Shown here: piece by piece, positions 48,622 through 56,564 of the stretch | Layout: each line of letters starts with the position of its first letter | Position numbering within the stretch: the first letter of the stretch is position 1 | DNA from: Szabonella sp046295215 | GTDB lineage: Bacteria > Pseudomonadota > Alphaproteobacteria > Rhodobacterales > Rhodobacteraceae | Assembly: GCA_046295215.1 (NCBI GenBank) | Contig: JBKBNP010000017.1 | Coordinates: 13,385-77,384 of the forward strand | Length of the DNA: 64,000 bases | Direction: 5' to 3' | Made by a program: the position numbers and the translations under genes | The notes under the pieces: generated by a model | Database searches by the model: none | Seen by the model: only the letters and a program-made list of their open reading frames with translations | What the model was told of the DNA's origin: nothing

Positions 48622-49439
48622 TGCTTTGCCCCCCAACTGACAGACGCGTATTTGCGCGTGTAATGCTCTGCCATCATGCCAATGACGATCAGCGCCAGCA
48701 TCACATAGAACGGGTAGGACACCGAACTGTAATGCGGGTTATAGTTGAGAAACAGAAACCCCCGCGCCTGATCGATGGTGTGGAACAGCGGATTCCAGTC
48801 GAACATCGCCAGCAGATAGCCGGGCATCATGTTGGCCACGAACATCTTGCCCGAGGCGATCATGTTCGCCCGCTGATAGACCTGCGCGATGATCGCCACC
48901 GCATCGGGCGCCCAGGGCTTCAACGCCATGAAGATCATTCCGATGGAAACCCCTGTCCCCCAGGACAGGAGGAACATCCCGATCGCCCCCACCGGATCGT
49001 GGATGCTGATCGGCTGCCAGGCCGCATGATAGACATAAAGCACCACCGCCGCCGACAGGAATTGCGTGTAAAGCGCGCCCAGCGCGGCCGAACTGATCGA
49101 CACGATCGTATTCATCGGCGCATGTTTCATCATCGCCGAGGTCGGACCCTCCGCCCCCACCACCGCGCCCAGCGCCTTGATATGCGTCATGAACATGAAG
49201 ATGCCTGACATGACGTATAGCAGGAAATCCCCCCGGATCGCCGCATTGCGCATGCCCAGCAGTTCGAACAGCAGGTAGAAGATCGCAACCAGCATCACCG
49301 TCTGAAGGATGTTGAGCAACAGCCCGATCACCGCATTGCCATGGGTCTTGCGCACATTGCGCACCGTTGCATGGAAAATCAGCTCGATCATCGCAAGCCC
49401 GGTGCGGACCGGCGATTTCGGAACCTCGCGATGGAACAT
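48618..49439 (-). CDS. ABC-2-type export permease (KpsM/Wzm-like), no ATPase nearby
   Basis: This 273-residue membrane protein resembles polysaccharide-export permeases. About six segments are visible (AVIGLLLNILQTVMLVAIFYLLFELL, FLLYVMSGIFMFMTHI, ALGALYTQFLSAAVVLYVYHA, GAIGMFLLSWGTGVSIGMIFM, and the final YPFYVMLALIVIGMMAEHY). A conserved-looking block is MFDWNPLFHTIDQARGFLFLNYNPHYSSV, common in this family. The start ATG at 49439 (MFHREVPKSP) has AAGG upstream. No ATPase (KpsT-like) gene lies within the window, so it may use one encoded elsewhere. It is divergent from a CysQ-like gene. Confidence 0.78.
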   Translation of the reverse strand: MFHREVPKSPVRTGLAMIELIFHATVRNVRKTHGNAVIGLLLNILQTVMLVAIFYLLFELLGMRNAAIRGDFLLYVMSGIFMFMTHIKALGAVVGAEGPTSAMMKHAPMNTIVSISSAALGALYTQFLSAAVVLYVYHAAWQPISIHDPVGAIGMFLLSWGTGVSIGMIFMALKPWAPDAVAIIAQVYQRANMIASGKMFVANMMPGYLLAMFDWNPLFHTIDQARGFLFLNYNPHYSSVSYPFYVMLALIVIGMMAEHYTRKYASVSWGAKH

Positions 49440-49577
49440 CGGGTCTACCTTCAGGTGATGCGGCGCTGCGCGATTATGGACAGGGAAATCTTGCCGTTCC
49501 CTTTCACTCGAAGGATAAGGATAGAGACAGATTTTGGCAACATTGCGCCGCGGGCGGCGGCGCAGGGAAGGTAAGCG

Positions 49578-50369
49578 ATGGATTTTCACCTGCTCGTGGC
49601 AACGATGCGCCGTCTGGCCCTGGAAGCCGGGGACAAGATCATGGAGGTCTATACAGGCCCCGGCTTTGTGGTGAATGCCAAATCCGATGACAGCCCGGTG
49701 ACTGTGGCTGACCTTGCGGCGGATGCCGTGATCTCGGCGGGCCTGCGCGCCGCTTTTCCCGATGTGCCCCTGATCACCGAGGAACAGGCCGCCAGCCACG
49801 ACCTGACGGCTTCGACCTTCCTGATCGTCGATCCATTGGACGGCACCAAGGAATTCGTCCAGCGCCGGGGCGATTTCACGGTCAACATCGCCTATGTCGA
49901 AAACGGCATGCCCCTGCGCGGCATTGTCTATGCCCCGTCGAAAGAGCGGCTCTTCTACACCCGCGCCGACGGACAGGCGGTGGAGGAAACCGGCGATTTC
50001 GCCAAGGACCGCGCTGGCCCCGCGCGCGAAATCCGCGTCTCCACCCCCGACAATGCCGCCCTGATGGTGGTCGCCTCCAAATCCCACCGCGATGCCGCCA
50101 CCGATGACTATATCGCGAAATATAAAGTCCGCGACATGACCAGCGCCGGCTCCAGCCTCAAGTTCTGCCTCGTGGCCACCGGCGAGGCAGATCTCTACCC
50201 GCGCCTCGGGCGCACGATGGAATGGGACACCGCCGCTGGTGACGCCGTGCTGCGCGGGGCCGGTGGCCATGTCGTGCGCTTCGACAGCCACCAACCCCTG
50301 ACCTATGGAAAACCGGGCTGGGGCAACCCGTTCTTCATCGCCCATGCCCCCGGTGTCGCGCTGAAATAG
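49578..50369 (+). CDS. cysQ: 3'(2'),5'-bisphosphate nucleotidase (CysQ-like)
   Basis: This 263-residue phosphatase of the IMPase fold removes the 3'-phosphate from PAP, the by-product of sulfate-donor use. Motifs are DDSPVTVADLAADA, LITEEQ, the CysQ form DPLDGTKEFVQRRGDFTVNIAYV and MEWDTAAGDAVLRGAGG. The TKEFV reading separates it from the paralogue at 23642. A ribosome site (GGGAAGGTAAGCG) precedes the ATG. It is divergent from the ABC-2 permease. Recycling of PAP may support sulfur assimilation or sulfated polysaccharide synthesis; neither is shown here. Confidence 0.88.
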   Translation: MDFHLLVATMRRLALEAGDKIMEVYTGPGFVVNAKSDDSPVTVADLAADAVISAGLRAAFPDVPLITEEQAASHDLTASTFLIVDPLDGTKEFVQRRGDFTVNIAYVENGMPLRGIVYAPSKERLFYTRADGQAVEETGDFAKDRAGPAREIRVSTPDNAALMVVASKSHRDAATDDYIAKYKVRDMTSAGSSLKFCLVATGEADLYPRLGRTMEWDTAAGDAVLRGAGGHVVRFDSHQPLTYGKPGWGNPFFIAHAPGVALK

Positions 50370-50384
50370 GGCTGACAGCACCGC

Positions 50385-50435
50385 TTTCATCTTGGCGGAA
50401 ATACCTTCGGGGGTCCGGGGGCAGACAGCCCCCGG
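50385..50435 (+). repeat. Dispersed intergenic hairpin repeat, copy F
   Basis: TTTCATCTTGGCGGAAATACC leads through TTCGGGGGTC to CCGGGGGC-AGACA-GCCCCCGG (50415-50435), a perfect 8-bp stem. There is no middle hairpin. It lies between convergent genes, just before the stop of the metallo-beta-lactamase gene. Confidence 0.82.
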
Positions 50436-50454
50436 TCCGACGGTTCAACCGCGA

Positions 50455-51462
50455 TCAGCCATGCTGATAGGGCATCGGCACATAGCGGAAGGCCTGCCCG
50501 TCGCGGCGGATATTGCCCAGCCCGGGGAAGGGGAAGTGATAGCCGATCATCGGCAATTGTTCCGAAACCGCCATCTCGTAAAGCCTGATCCGCGTGGTGG
50601 CCGCCATCGCCGGATCGGTGTCAAAAGCAAATTCCCACTGCGGATTGCGGAACAGGAGCGCGTAGTGATGCACCACATCCCCCACATTCAGGAAACTCTG
50701 CCCGTCTGACGTGATGACATAGGAGGTATGGCCCACCGTATGCCCCGGCGTGAACACCGCCCGGATGCCGGGCAGCACTTCCTTGCCATCCTCGACGAAG
50801 AAGATCCGGTCCCGACGGGGCAAAAGGTTGCGCCGCGCGCCCTCGACAAAGGTTCCGACAAAGCCTTCGGTCCCCAGCTTCGCCTCATCGGTCCAGAAAT
50901 CGAAATCGGCCTGCGACAGATGGATGTCGGCATTGGGGAAATGCGGCGTGCCGTCATCGGCCATGATGCCCCAGACATGGTCGCAATGGGCATGGGTCAC
51001 CACAATGTCGGTGATCGCCTCGGGGTCGAAGCCCGCCGCGCGGATATTGGCGAAAAGCCGCCCCGAATCATCCCCGAACAGCTTGGTGGACCCCATCCCG
51101 CTGTCGAACAGCACCAGCCGGTCGGCGGTTTTCACGATCAGGCAGTTCTGCTCCAGCATCATGGGCGTCATGGGCAGGAATTCATCATCCATGATCTGCT
51201 GGACCTCGGCCGGATCGGCGCCGGGAAACTGGTCGGCCGCGGACCCGAGGTTCAGCAGCCCGTCCGACAGGATCGTGGCCTCGTATCCGCCGATCTTGAA
51301 CCGATACCAGCTTGTCTGCGACAGGGCGGGCGTGGTGATGCGGGCCTGTGCGGCACCGGGCAACAGCCCCGTTGCGATGAAGGGCGCGGCGAGCGGTGCG
51401 GCGGCCAACAGGCCCCCGCTGCGCAGGAAGCCCCTGCGGCTGAGAGACAATTTCCGGGTCAT
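50455..51462 (-). CDS. Exported metallo-beta-lactamase-fold hydrolase (SoxH paralogue)
   Basis: This 335-residue protein has a twin-arginine signal (LSRRGFLRSGGLLAAAPLAAPF) and the metallo-beta-lactamase fold. The metal motif is VTHAHCDHVWGIM, with cysteine where SoxH has proline. Further ligands are in FTPGHTVGHTSYVI and LNVGDVVHHYALLF. Layout and the block NADIHLSQADFDFWTDEAKLGTE parallel SoxH (NADYSIAQAEYDYWTDPDTLN), so they are paralogues. The ATG at 51462 has GGGAGG upstream. It lies 187 bases downstream of the second liv set, so it may act in that pathway. The substrate is unknown. Confidence 0.82.
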   Translation of the reverse strand: MTRKLSLSRRGFLRSGGLLAAAPLAAPFIATGLLPGAAQARITTPALSQTSWYRFKIGGYEATILSDGLLNLGSAADQFPGADPAEVQQIMDDEFLPMTPMMLEQNCLIVKTADRLVLFDSGMGSTKLFGDDSGRLFANIRAAGFDPEAITDIVVTHAHCDHVWGIMADDGTPHFPNADIHLSQADFDFWTDEAKLGTEGFVGTFVEGARRNLLPRRDRIFFVEDGKEVLPGIRAVFTPGHTVGHTSYVITSDGQSFLNVGDVVHHYALLFRNPQWEFAFDTDPAMAATTRIRLYEMAVSEQLPMIGYHFPFPGLGNIRRDGQAFRYVPMPYQHG

Positions 51463-51549
51463 GGTGCAATCCTCCCTATGGGCAAAGGCCCTGCGCCGCA
51501 GTCTGTGGGGAGGGGTGGAACAGGACAAATACCAATTTGCTTTCAGCTA

Positions 51550-51566
51550 CATAACCTGCCGTTATG
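51550..51566. promoter_or_regulatory. Candidate LysR-type palindrome upstream of the metallo-hydrolase
   Basis: CATAAC-CTGCC-GTTATG is a perfect 6-bp inverted repeat that contains a T-N11-A core (ATAAC to GTTAT). It lies 88 bases before the metallo-beta-lactamase gene and after livF on the same strand. No regulator is adjacent; the LysR gene at 60191 is the nearest candidate. Confidence 0.45.
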
Positions 51567-51648
51567 CGGCACTCACCTGCACGTCACCGCCAAGGGCCCG
51601 GTGGCGATTTGTGCCACCGGGGAAAGGCAATGCAGGCCGTGGCCCGGT

Positions 51649-52326
51649 TCAGACCGGCGCTTTTTCAATCACCCGGTCTGACGCGATGGCCCCACGTTCC
51701 ATCGTGATGACACGGTTGGCAAAACGTTCCAGCAGTTCGGGGTTCGATTCCGTGATGATGATGGTGATCTCGGGCGCCAGTTCATGCAGGCGTTTCAGCG
51801 CGGTGGCATAAGTGTTGGCCAGCACCGGGGCCAGCCCCTGAAACGGCTCGTCCAGCAGCAAAAGCCGGGTGGAGGACATCAGCGCGCGGCCCAGCGCCAC
51901 CATCTTGCCCTGCCCGCCCGATACCGACCCAGCAGGGCGCGGCGCCAGAATCTCCAGTTCCGGCAGGATGGTGAAGGCCCGCGCGCGGCGCTTTTCCGTC
52001 TCGGCGGGCGACAGTTTCGCAACGCGGGCGGGCAAAAGGATATTCTCCTCCACCGTGAAGCCGGAAAACAGCCGCCGGTCCTCGGGCGCGTATCCGATGC
52101 CCAGTGACGGGCGGTCATGCGGGGCGACCTGCATCAGATCCTGCCCGTCAAAGGTGATGCTCCCCGTGGTCTTGGTGAACCCCATGACGGTGCGCAGCGT
52201 GGTGGTCTTGCCCGCCCCGTTATGGCCCACCAGCGCCACGGTTTCGGATTCGCCCGTGCGGAACCCGATATTGCGCAGGATGGAGATACCCGCGATCGAC
52301 ACGTTGACGGCGTTGAATTCCAGCAT
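51649..52326 (-). CDS. Branched-chain-type ABC ATPase (LivF-like, second set)
   Basis: This 225-residue ATPase is the last gene of the second importer. Motifs are Walker A LVGHNGAGKTTTLRTVMG, Q-loop YAPEDRRLFSGFTVEEN, the signature VSGGQGKMVALGRALM (a variant of LSGGQ), Walker B LLLLDEPFQGLAPV. It is shorter than many LivF proteins but complete. The gap to the next gene is 3 bases. It is transcribed with livG, livM and livH. Confidence 0.9.
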   Translation of the reverse strand: MLEFNAVNVSIAGISILRNIGFRTGESETVALVGHNGAGKTTTLRTVMGFTKTTGSITFDGQDLMQVAPHDRPSLGIGYAPEDRRLFSGFTVEENILLPARVAKLSPAETEKRRARAFTILPELEILAPRPAGSVSGGQGKMVALGRALMSSTRLLLLDEPFQGLAPVLANTYATALKRLHELAPEITIIITESNPELLERFANRVITMERGAIASDRVIEKAPV

Positions 52327-52329
52327 GGT

Positions 52330-53073
52330 TCAGCCTCCGATCACGGTGCGGATCACCTCGGGGTCGTTCATCACGACCTCGGGTGTGCCGGTCATCTGGA
52401 TCTTGCCCTGCGACCAGACCGCGACCCGGCTGGAATAGCGCGACACCATTTCCATGTCATGTTCCACAAAGACCGACGCCACCTGCGCCTCGCGCAGCGC
52501 CTTGATGAGGATCTCCATGATGCCGAACTTGTCGGCGGTGGCGACGCCGGATGTGGGTTCATCCATCAGCAGGAGTTTCGGCCGCTGTGCCAGGGCTATG
52601 GCAATATCCACTAGCTTGCGCTGGCCTTCGGGCAATTCGGCCGCTGATTTCCCGGCAATATCGGCGCAGCCGACCAGATCCAGCAACTCCAGCATCTCGC
52701 CTCGTTGCCTGATGCCCGACATGGCAAACAGCGGGTTCCAGATCTGTTCACGCACCGATGCCGACAGCAGCATGTTTTCCAGCACCGTATGTTCCGTGAA
52801 AAGCTGCGGGATCTGGAAGGCCCGCGCCACGCCCATTCGGACGATGCGCCGGGGCGGGATGCCAAGGATCTCCTGCCCGTTCAGCTTCACCGACCCGGCC
52901 TGAGGTTTCAGATAGCCGGTGGTGATGTTCAGGAATGTGGTCTTGCCCGCCCCGTTCGGGCCGATGATGGCGAGGTTTTCCCGCTCGAAAATATCAAGGT
53001 CGATCCCGTCGGCGGCAATCACCCCGCCAAAGCGGATGGCAATACCCCGGGCCGACAGCAATGGCACGCTCAT
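52330..53073 (-). CDS. Branched-chain-type ABC ATPase (LivG-like, second set)
   Basis: This 247-residue ATPase carries Walker A IIGPNGAGKTTFLNITTG, Q-loop FQIPQLFTEHTVLEN, degenerate signature LPEGQRKLVDIAIALAQ, Walker B LLLMDEPTSGVA and switch VFVEHDMEMVSRYS. It is the LivG half of the pair. It overlaps the livM gene by 4 bases. The importer is dedicated to an unknown organic solute, probably the one oxidised by the neighbouring dehydrogenases. Confidence 0.9.
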   Translation of the reverse strand: MSVPLLSARGIAIRFGGVIAADGIDLDIFERENLAIIGPNGAGKTTFLNITTGYLKPQAGSVKLNGQEILGIPPRRIVRMGVARAFQIPQLFTEHTVLENMLLSASVREQIWNPLFAMSGIRQRGEMLELLDLVGCADIAGKSAAELPEGQRKLVDIAIALAQRPKLLLMDEPTSGVATADKFGIMEILIKALREAQVASVFVEHDMEMVSRYSSRVAVWSQGKIQMTGTPEVVMNDPEVIRTVIGG

Positions 53074-54038
53074 GCCTTGTCCTTTCCGTCAGAGGCGGGG
53101 CGCTGCCCGCCAAACAGGCCCCGGATCCGGGCAGGCAGGCCGATCAGCCCCGATGGCACCACAAGGATCACGGTGATCAGCGTGATCCCGAGGATAAGCT
53201 GCCAGCTGTCCTCCAGCAGCGCCGCCGCATAGAAGCGCACGGTTTCATAGACCAGCGTTCCGGCAAAGACACCGAACACACTGCCGATACCGCCCAGCAC
53301 GGCGATGAACACAAACTCCCCCGACCGTGTCCAGAAGGTCAGTTCCGGTGTTGCCAACCCCTGCACCAACCCGAAGGCCAGCCCGCCAAGCCCGGTCAGG
53401 ATGGCCGAGAACACATAGGCCACCAGCAATGTGCGATTGGCCGACAGCCCGATATATTCCAGCCGCGTCTCGTTCACCTTCACGGCCCTGAGCGCCTGAC
53501 CGAGCGGTGAGCGCAGATAGAGCCAGACGAGCAGCGTCGCCCCCACCATCAGCACCAGCGCATAGTAGAACATGGCAAGGTCGAACTCCGCCCGGCTGAA
53601 CGTATACCCCGCCAGTGACGGGCGGCGAATGCGCATCCCGTCCGTGCCGCCGGTATAGTGGAACAGCTTTTCCAAGAGTGCGAACAGCACCATCGAAAAC
53701 GCAAGGTTCAGCATGGCAAAAAAGATCAGCCGGTAGCGCGACACGAACAGCCCGATCACCAGCCCCGACAGGCCCGCAATCCCGATCACGCCCAGCGACA
53801 GCAGGATCACATCGGGCGCGCGCCAGACCATGCCGCAATAGGCCGCCGTATAGGCCCCCACGGCAAAGAACATCCCATGCCCGAACGACACCTGCCCCGC
53901 TTGCAGCAGCAGGAAAATGCCCAGAATTGCCAGCGATTTCGAAAAGATGATCGTCGCGATGGTGACGGAACTGGAAAAGGTGAAGGGCAGGGTGAACAGT
54001 GCCAGCAATACGGCGGCAAGGACAAGGCGTTGCAGCAT
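53070..54038 (-). CDS. Branched-chain-type ABC permease (LivM-like, second set)
   Basis: This 322-residue permease has about eight hydrophobic segments. The LivM-type block SKSLAILGIFLLLQAGQVSFGHGMFFAVGAYTAAYCG is clear, and the coupling loop is LRAVKVNETRLEYIGLSANRTLLVAYVFSAILTGLGGLAFG. It is followed directly by the ATPases and is one base from livH. A lysine-rich C-terminus (FGGQRPASDGKDKA) is cytoplasmic. Confidence 0.9.
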   Translation of the reverse strand: MLQRLVLAAVLLALFTLPFTFSSSVTIATIIFSKSLAILGIFLLLQAGQVSFGHGMFFAVGAYTAAYCGMVWRAPDVILLSLGVIGIAGLSGLVIGLFVSRYRLIFFAMLNLAFSMVLFALLEKLFHYTGGTDGMRIRRPSLAGYTFSRAEFDLAMFYYALVLMVGATLLVWLYLRSPLGQALRAVKVNETRLEYIGLSANRTLLVAYVFSAILTGLGGLAFGLVQGLATPELTFWTRSGEFVFIAVLGGIGSVFGVFAGTLVYETVRFYAAALLEDSWQLILGITLITVILVVPSGLIGLPARIRGLFGGQRPASDGKDKA

Positions 54039-54039
54039 G

Positions 54040-54945
54040 TCAGATTTTCCTTGCCTGTGCGGTGCCGAACAGACCCATCGGCCGCCACAGCAGGATCAGC
54101 ACCATGATGAGATAGGGCATCAGCACCTCTGCCTCGGGCAAAAGGTAGACCGCAAAGGACCGCGCCACCCCGATCAGCAGGGCCGCCAGCAACGCACCCT
54201 CGATATTGCCCAGTCCCGCGATGGCGGCCACGGCAAAGGACAGCACGATCATGTTCGCGCCCATCCCCGGCAGAACGGAGGTCGTGGGGGTGGCCAGCGC
54301 ACCCCCCATCGCCGCAAGGCAGGCCCCGATCACGAAGGTCACGAAATAGACCCGCCGCGCGTCGATGCCGATGGCGGTTGCGGCCTCGCGGTCCTCGGTC
54401 ACGGCGACGATCTTGGACCCGGCCAGCGTGTGATGCAGGAAATAGCGCAGCGCCACCATGGTCAGGATCGCCATGATCGGCAGGAAGATGATCTGATAGG
54501 CCGTATACTGGATGCCCAGAACCTCGATATTGCCCAGGACGCGCAGGGGTTCGGACATGAAATAGGGCTGCACCCCCCAGACCATGCGTTGCAGGTTTTC
54601 AAACACCATGAACACGGCAAAGGTGATCAGGAGTTGCAGCGTCGGATCCTTGTCATAGATCCGCCGCAACAAGAGCTTTTCCATCAGCCCGCCGACGACC
54701 ACCCCCGTCAGCACCGCCGCCGCCATCAGCGCGGGAAAGGTCAGCCAGGGGCTGTAGCCCTGTGCCGTGACCCAGCCCCCCAGCGTGGCGGCCATATAGG
54801 CCCCGATCGCGTAAAGACTGCCATGGGCGACGTTCAGCACGCCCAGCACCCCGAAAATCAGCGTCAGCCCGACCGCCACCAGAAACAGCAGCGATGCGTA
54901 GGAAACCCCGTCGAGCAGGGCGATTAGCGCAAGTGTGGTTGTCAT
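54040..54945 (-). CDS. Branched-chain-type ABC permease (LivH-like, second set)
   Basis: This 301-residue permease has the LivH block LIFGVLGVLNVAHGSLYAIGAYMAATLGGWV and a coupling loop AVTEDREAATAIGIDARRVYFVTFVIGACLAAMGGALATP. About eight membrane segments are visible. It lies downstream of the binding-protein gene, from which a stable hairpin separates it. It pairs with the LivM-like subunit. Confidence 0.9.
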   Translation of the reverse strand: MTTTLALIALLDGVSYASLLFLVAVGLTLIFGVLGVLNVAHGSLYAIGAYMAATLGGWVTAQGYSPWLTFPALMAAAVLTGVVVGGLMEKLLLRRIYDKDPTLQLLITFAVFMVFENLQRMVWGVQPYFMSEPLRVLGNIEVLGIQYTAYQIIFLPIMAILTMVALRYFLHHTLAGSKIVAVTEDREAATAIGIDARRVYFVTFVIGACLAAMGGALATPTTSVLPGMGANMIVLSFAVAAIAGLGNIEGALLAALLIGVARSFAVYLLPEAEVLMPYLIMVLILLWRPMGLFGTAQARKI

Positions 54946-54991
54946 ACTGTCCCGCAGTCATCTGGCGCCGAAGGGCGCGAAGGGCGTGGCG

Positions 54992-55028
54992 CCTGCGGGC
55001 GGCGGGCGCTTTGCCCACCGCCCGCAGG
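54992..55028 (-). terminator. Hairpin between binding-protein and permease genes (second Liv set)
   Basis: CCTGCGGGCGG (54992-55002) pairs perfectly with CCGCCCGCAGG (55018-55028), and the inner GGGC/GCCC (55004-55007, 55013-55016) extends the stem after one mismatch. It lies 16 bases past the binding-protein stop on the minus strand. No T-tract follows. It likely stabilises the upstream messenger or reduces expression of the permease genes. Confidence 0.6.
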
Positions 55029-55043
55029 GTCGGCGTCGCGTGG

Positions 55044-56348
55044 TCACTCGTGGTTGTAACGCTCGCCCGTGATGTCGAGGAAGCTCGCATCCAGCGTGCC
55101 GATCCAGGACAGGGTTTCCTGACCCACCGGCGTGGTGATCGGTTCAGCCGGATAGATCACCATGTTGTCGATGATCGGGAAAGCGTAGGCATCGACCTTG
55201 CGCGTCACGCCCAGCAGCTGCGACTCCAGCCCCTGATTGTCGTCGCGGATGGTGACCGGGCGGCCAAGGCCCTTGAACTCCAGCCCGTCCATCGCGTCGC
55301 GCACCTGTTCCCGGCTCGGGAAGGTGCCGCCATTGCCCGCTGCCGCCTTGGTATAGGCCGCCTCCAGCGCCGCGAAAGCCTGCGACATGTGGAACACCGG
55401 ATAGATCGGCCAGGCCCCCGTCCGTTCGCGGAAGGTGGTCATGAAGGCGGTGAACTCGGCATCATCCTTGTATTCGGGGTGCAGGAAATAATGGTCACCG
55501 CGCCCGCCCACGATCACGCCATCCGGCAGGTCGCCCGCCAACCGCTCCAGCGAGGATTCCGCCAGTGGCAGCACGAATTGCGAGGTGCCGAACAGCCCGC
55601 GCTGGTTGGCCTGCCGCACGAAGGTATCCAGATCCCCGCCCCAGGAGGTGGAGAAGATCACATCCGGGTTCAGCGCCTGAAGTCGCGAAATCTCGGTGGA
55701 AAAGTCGGGCGCGCCAAAGGCCGGGAAGAGTTCCGCCACAATCTCCACATCGGGTTTCAGCGTTTCCAGTGCGGTCTTGAAGATGGCCCAGCTTTCGCGG
55801 CCCCAGGCATAGTCCTGGTTCACCACGGCGATGGTCTTGAAGTCCGGTTTCACATCCAGCAGGTAAAGGAATGTCGAGAGGATTTCCGGCGTCGCATTGG
55901 CCTGCGTGCGGAACACCCACTGATAGTCGTCCTCCTCGAAAATGCGCTGCGTGCCGCAATCCCACATGAAGTTCAGGATCTCCAGATCCTCGGCCAGGGG
56001 TGCGATATTGTTGCACGACCCCGAGGAGATGGAGGCGAACATCACATCGACATTCACATCGTCAACAAGGCGGCGATATTCGGTGCGCAGCGTCTCCATC
56101 CCTGCGCCTTCGTCGATGAAGTAGAGCGAGACAGGGGCGCCGAGGATCCCGCCCCGTGCGTTCAACTGTTCCGCCATCAGTTCCGCGCCCTGCCGGGCTG
56201 GCACGCCAAAGACCGAGGCCGCGCCCGAACTGAAGGTCGTGATCCCGATGCGGAGTTCGGATGGTGTCTCGGCCTGCGCCGCCGCTGCAAAAAGCCCGGC
56301 AGCGGCAGTCGCCCCGAGCGCCGAACGGAAGATCCGTGCGAGCTTCAT
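55044..56348 (-). CDS. Branched-chain-type ABC substrate-binding protein (second set)
   Basis: This periplasmic receptor has 434 residues of the type-I fold. A Sec signal (RIFRSALGATAAAGLFAAAAQA) leads into LRIGITTFSSGAASVFGVPARQGAELMAEQLNARGGILGAPVSLYFIDEGAG. The second lobe has IAVVNQDYAWGRESWAIFK. I start at 56348 (MKLARIF) with GGGAGGAAC before it. It is the first gene of the importer operon and lies downstream of the alcohol dehydrogenase gene on the same strand, 216 bases away. The ligand is unknown; an alcohol, glycol or aromatic compound is plausible from context. Confidence 0.9.
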   Translation of the reverse strand: MKLARIFRSALGATAAAGLFAAAAQAETPSELRIGITTFSSGAASVFGVPARQGAELMAEQLNARGGILGAPVSLYFIDEGAGMETLRTEYRRLVDDVNVDVMFASISSGSCNNIAPLAEDLEILNFMWDCGTQRIFEEDDYQWVFRTQANATPEILSTFLYLLDVKPDFKTIAVVNQDYAWGRESWAIFKTALETLKPDVEIVAELFPAFGAPDFSTEISRLQALNPDVIFSTSWGGDLDTFVRQANQRGLFGTSQFVLPLAESSLERLAGDLPDGVIVGGRGDHYFLHPEYKDDAEFTAFMTTFRERTGAWPIYPVFHMSQAFAALEAAYTKAAAGNGGTFPSREQVRDAMDGLEFKGLGRPVTIRDDNQGLESQLLGVTRKVDAYAFPIIDNMVIYPAEPITTPVGQETLSWIGTLDASFLDITGERYNHE

Positions 56349-56464
56349 CTTAGTTCCTCCCATGTTGTGATCCCTCCCCGGGTCACGTTCAAAGTCCAGA
56401 ATCGCGGCTATTTAGGCAAAGACAGTTTTAAGAGGATGGCTATACGGAAATGTTATGGAGAGCC

Positions 56465-56492
56465 GAGGCGCGCCAAGAAAAAACCGCGCCTC
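56465..56492 (-). terminator. Hairpin downstream of the alcohol dehydrogenase gene
   Basis: GAGGCGCG (56465-56472) pairs with CGCGCCTC (56485-56492), 73 bases past the dehydrogenase stop on the minus strand. The T-rich part is in the loop and not after the stem, so its strength as a terminator is doubtful. It falls in the gap before the binding-protein gene. Confidence 0.35.
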
Positions 56493-56564
56493 CAGAAGGA
56501 AACGCGGCAAGGTCAGGGAGGTTCCATTCCGGGGCGCGGGCCAATCGCCCGATCAGTCGCCCGA

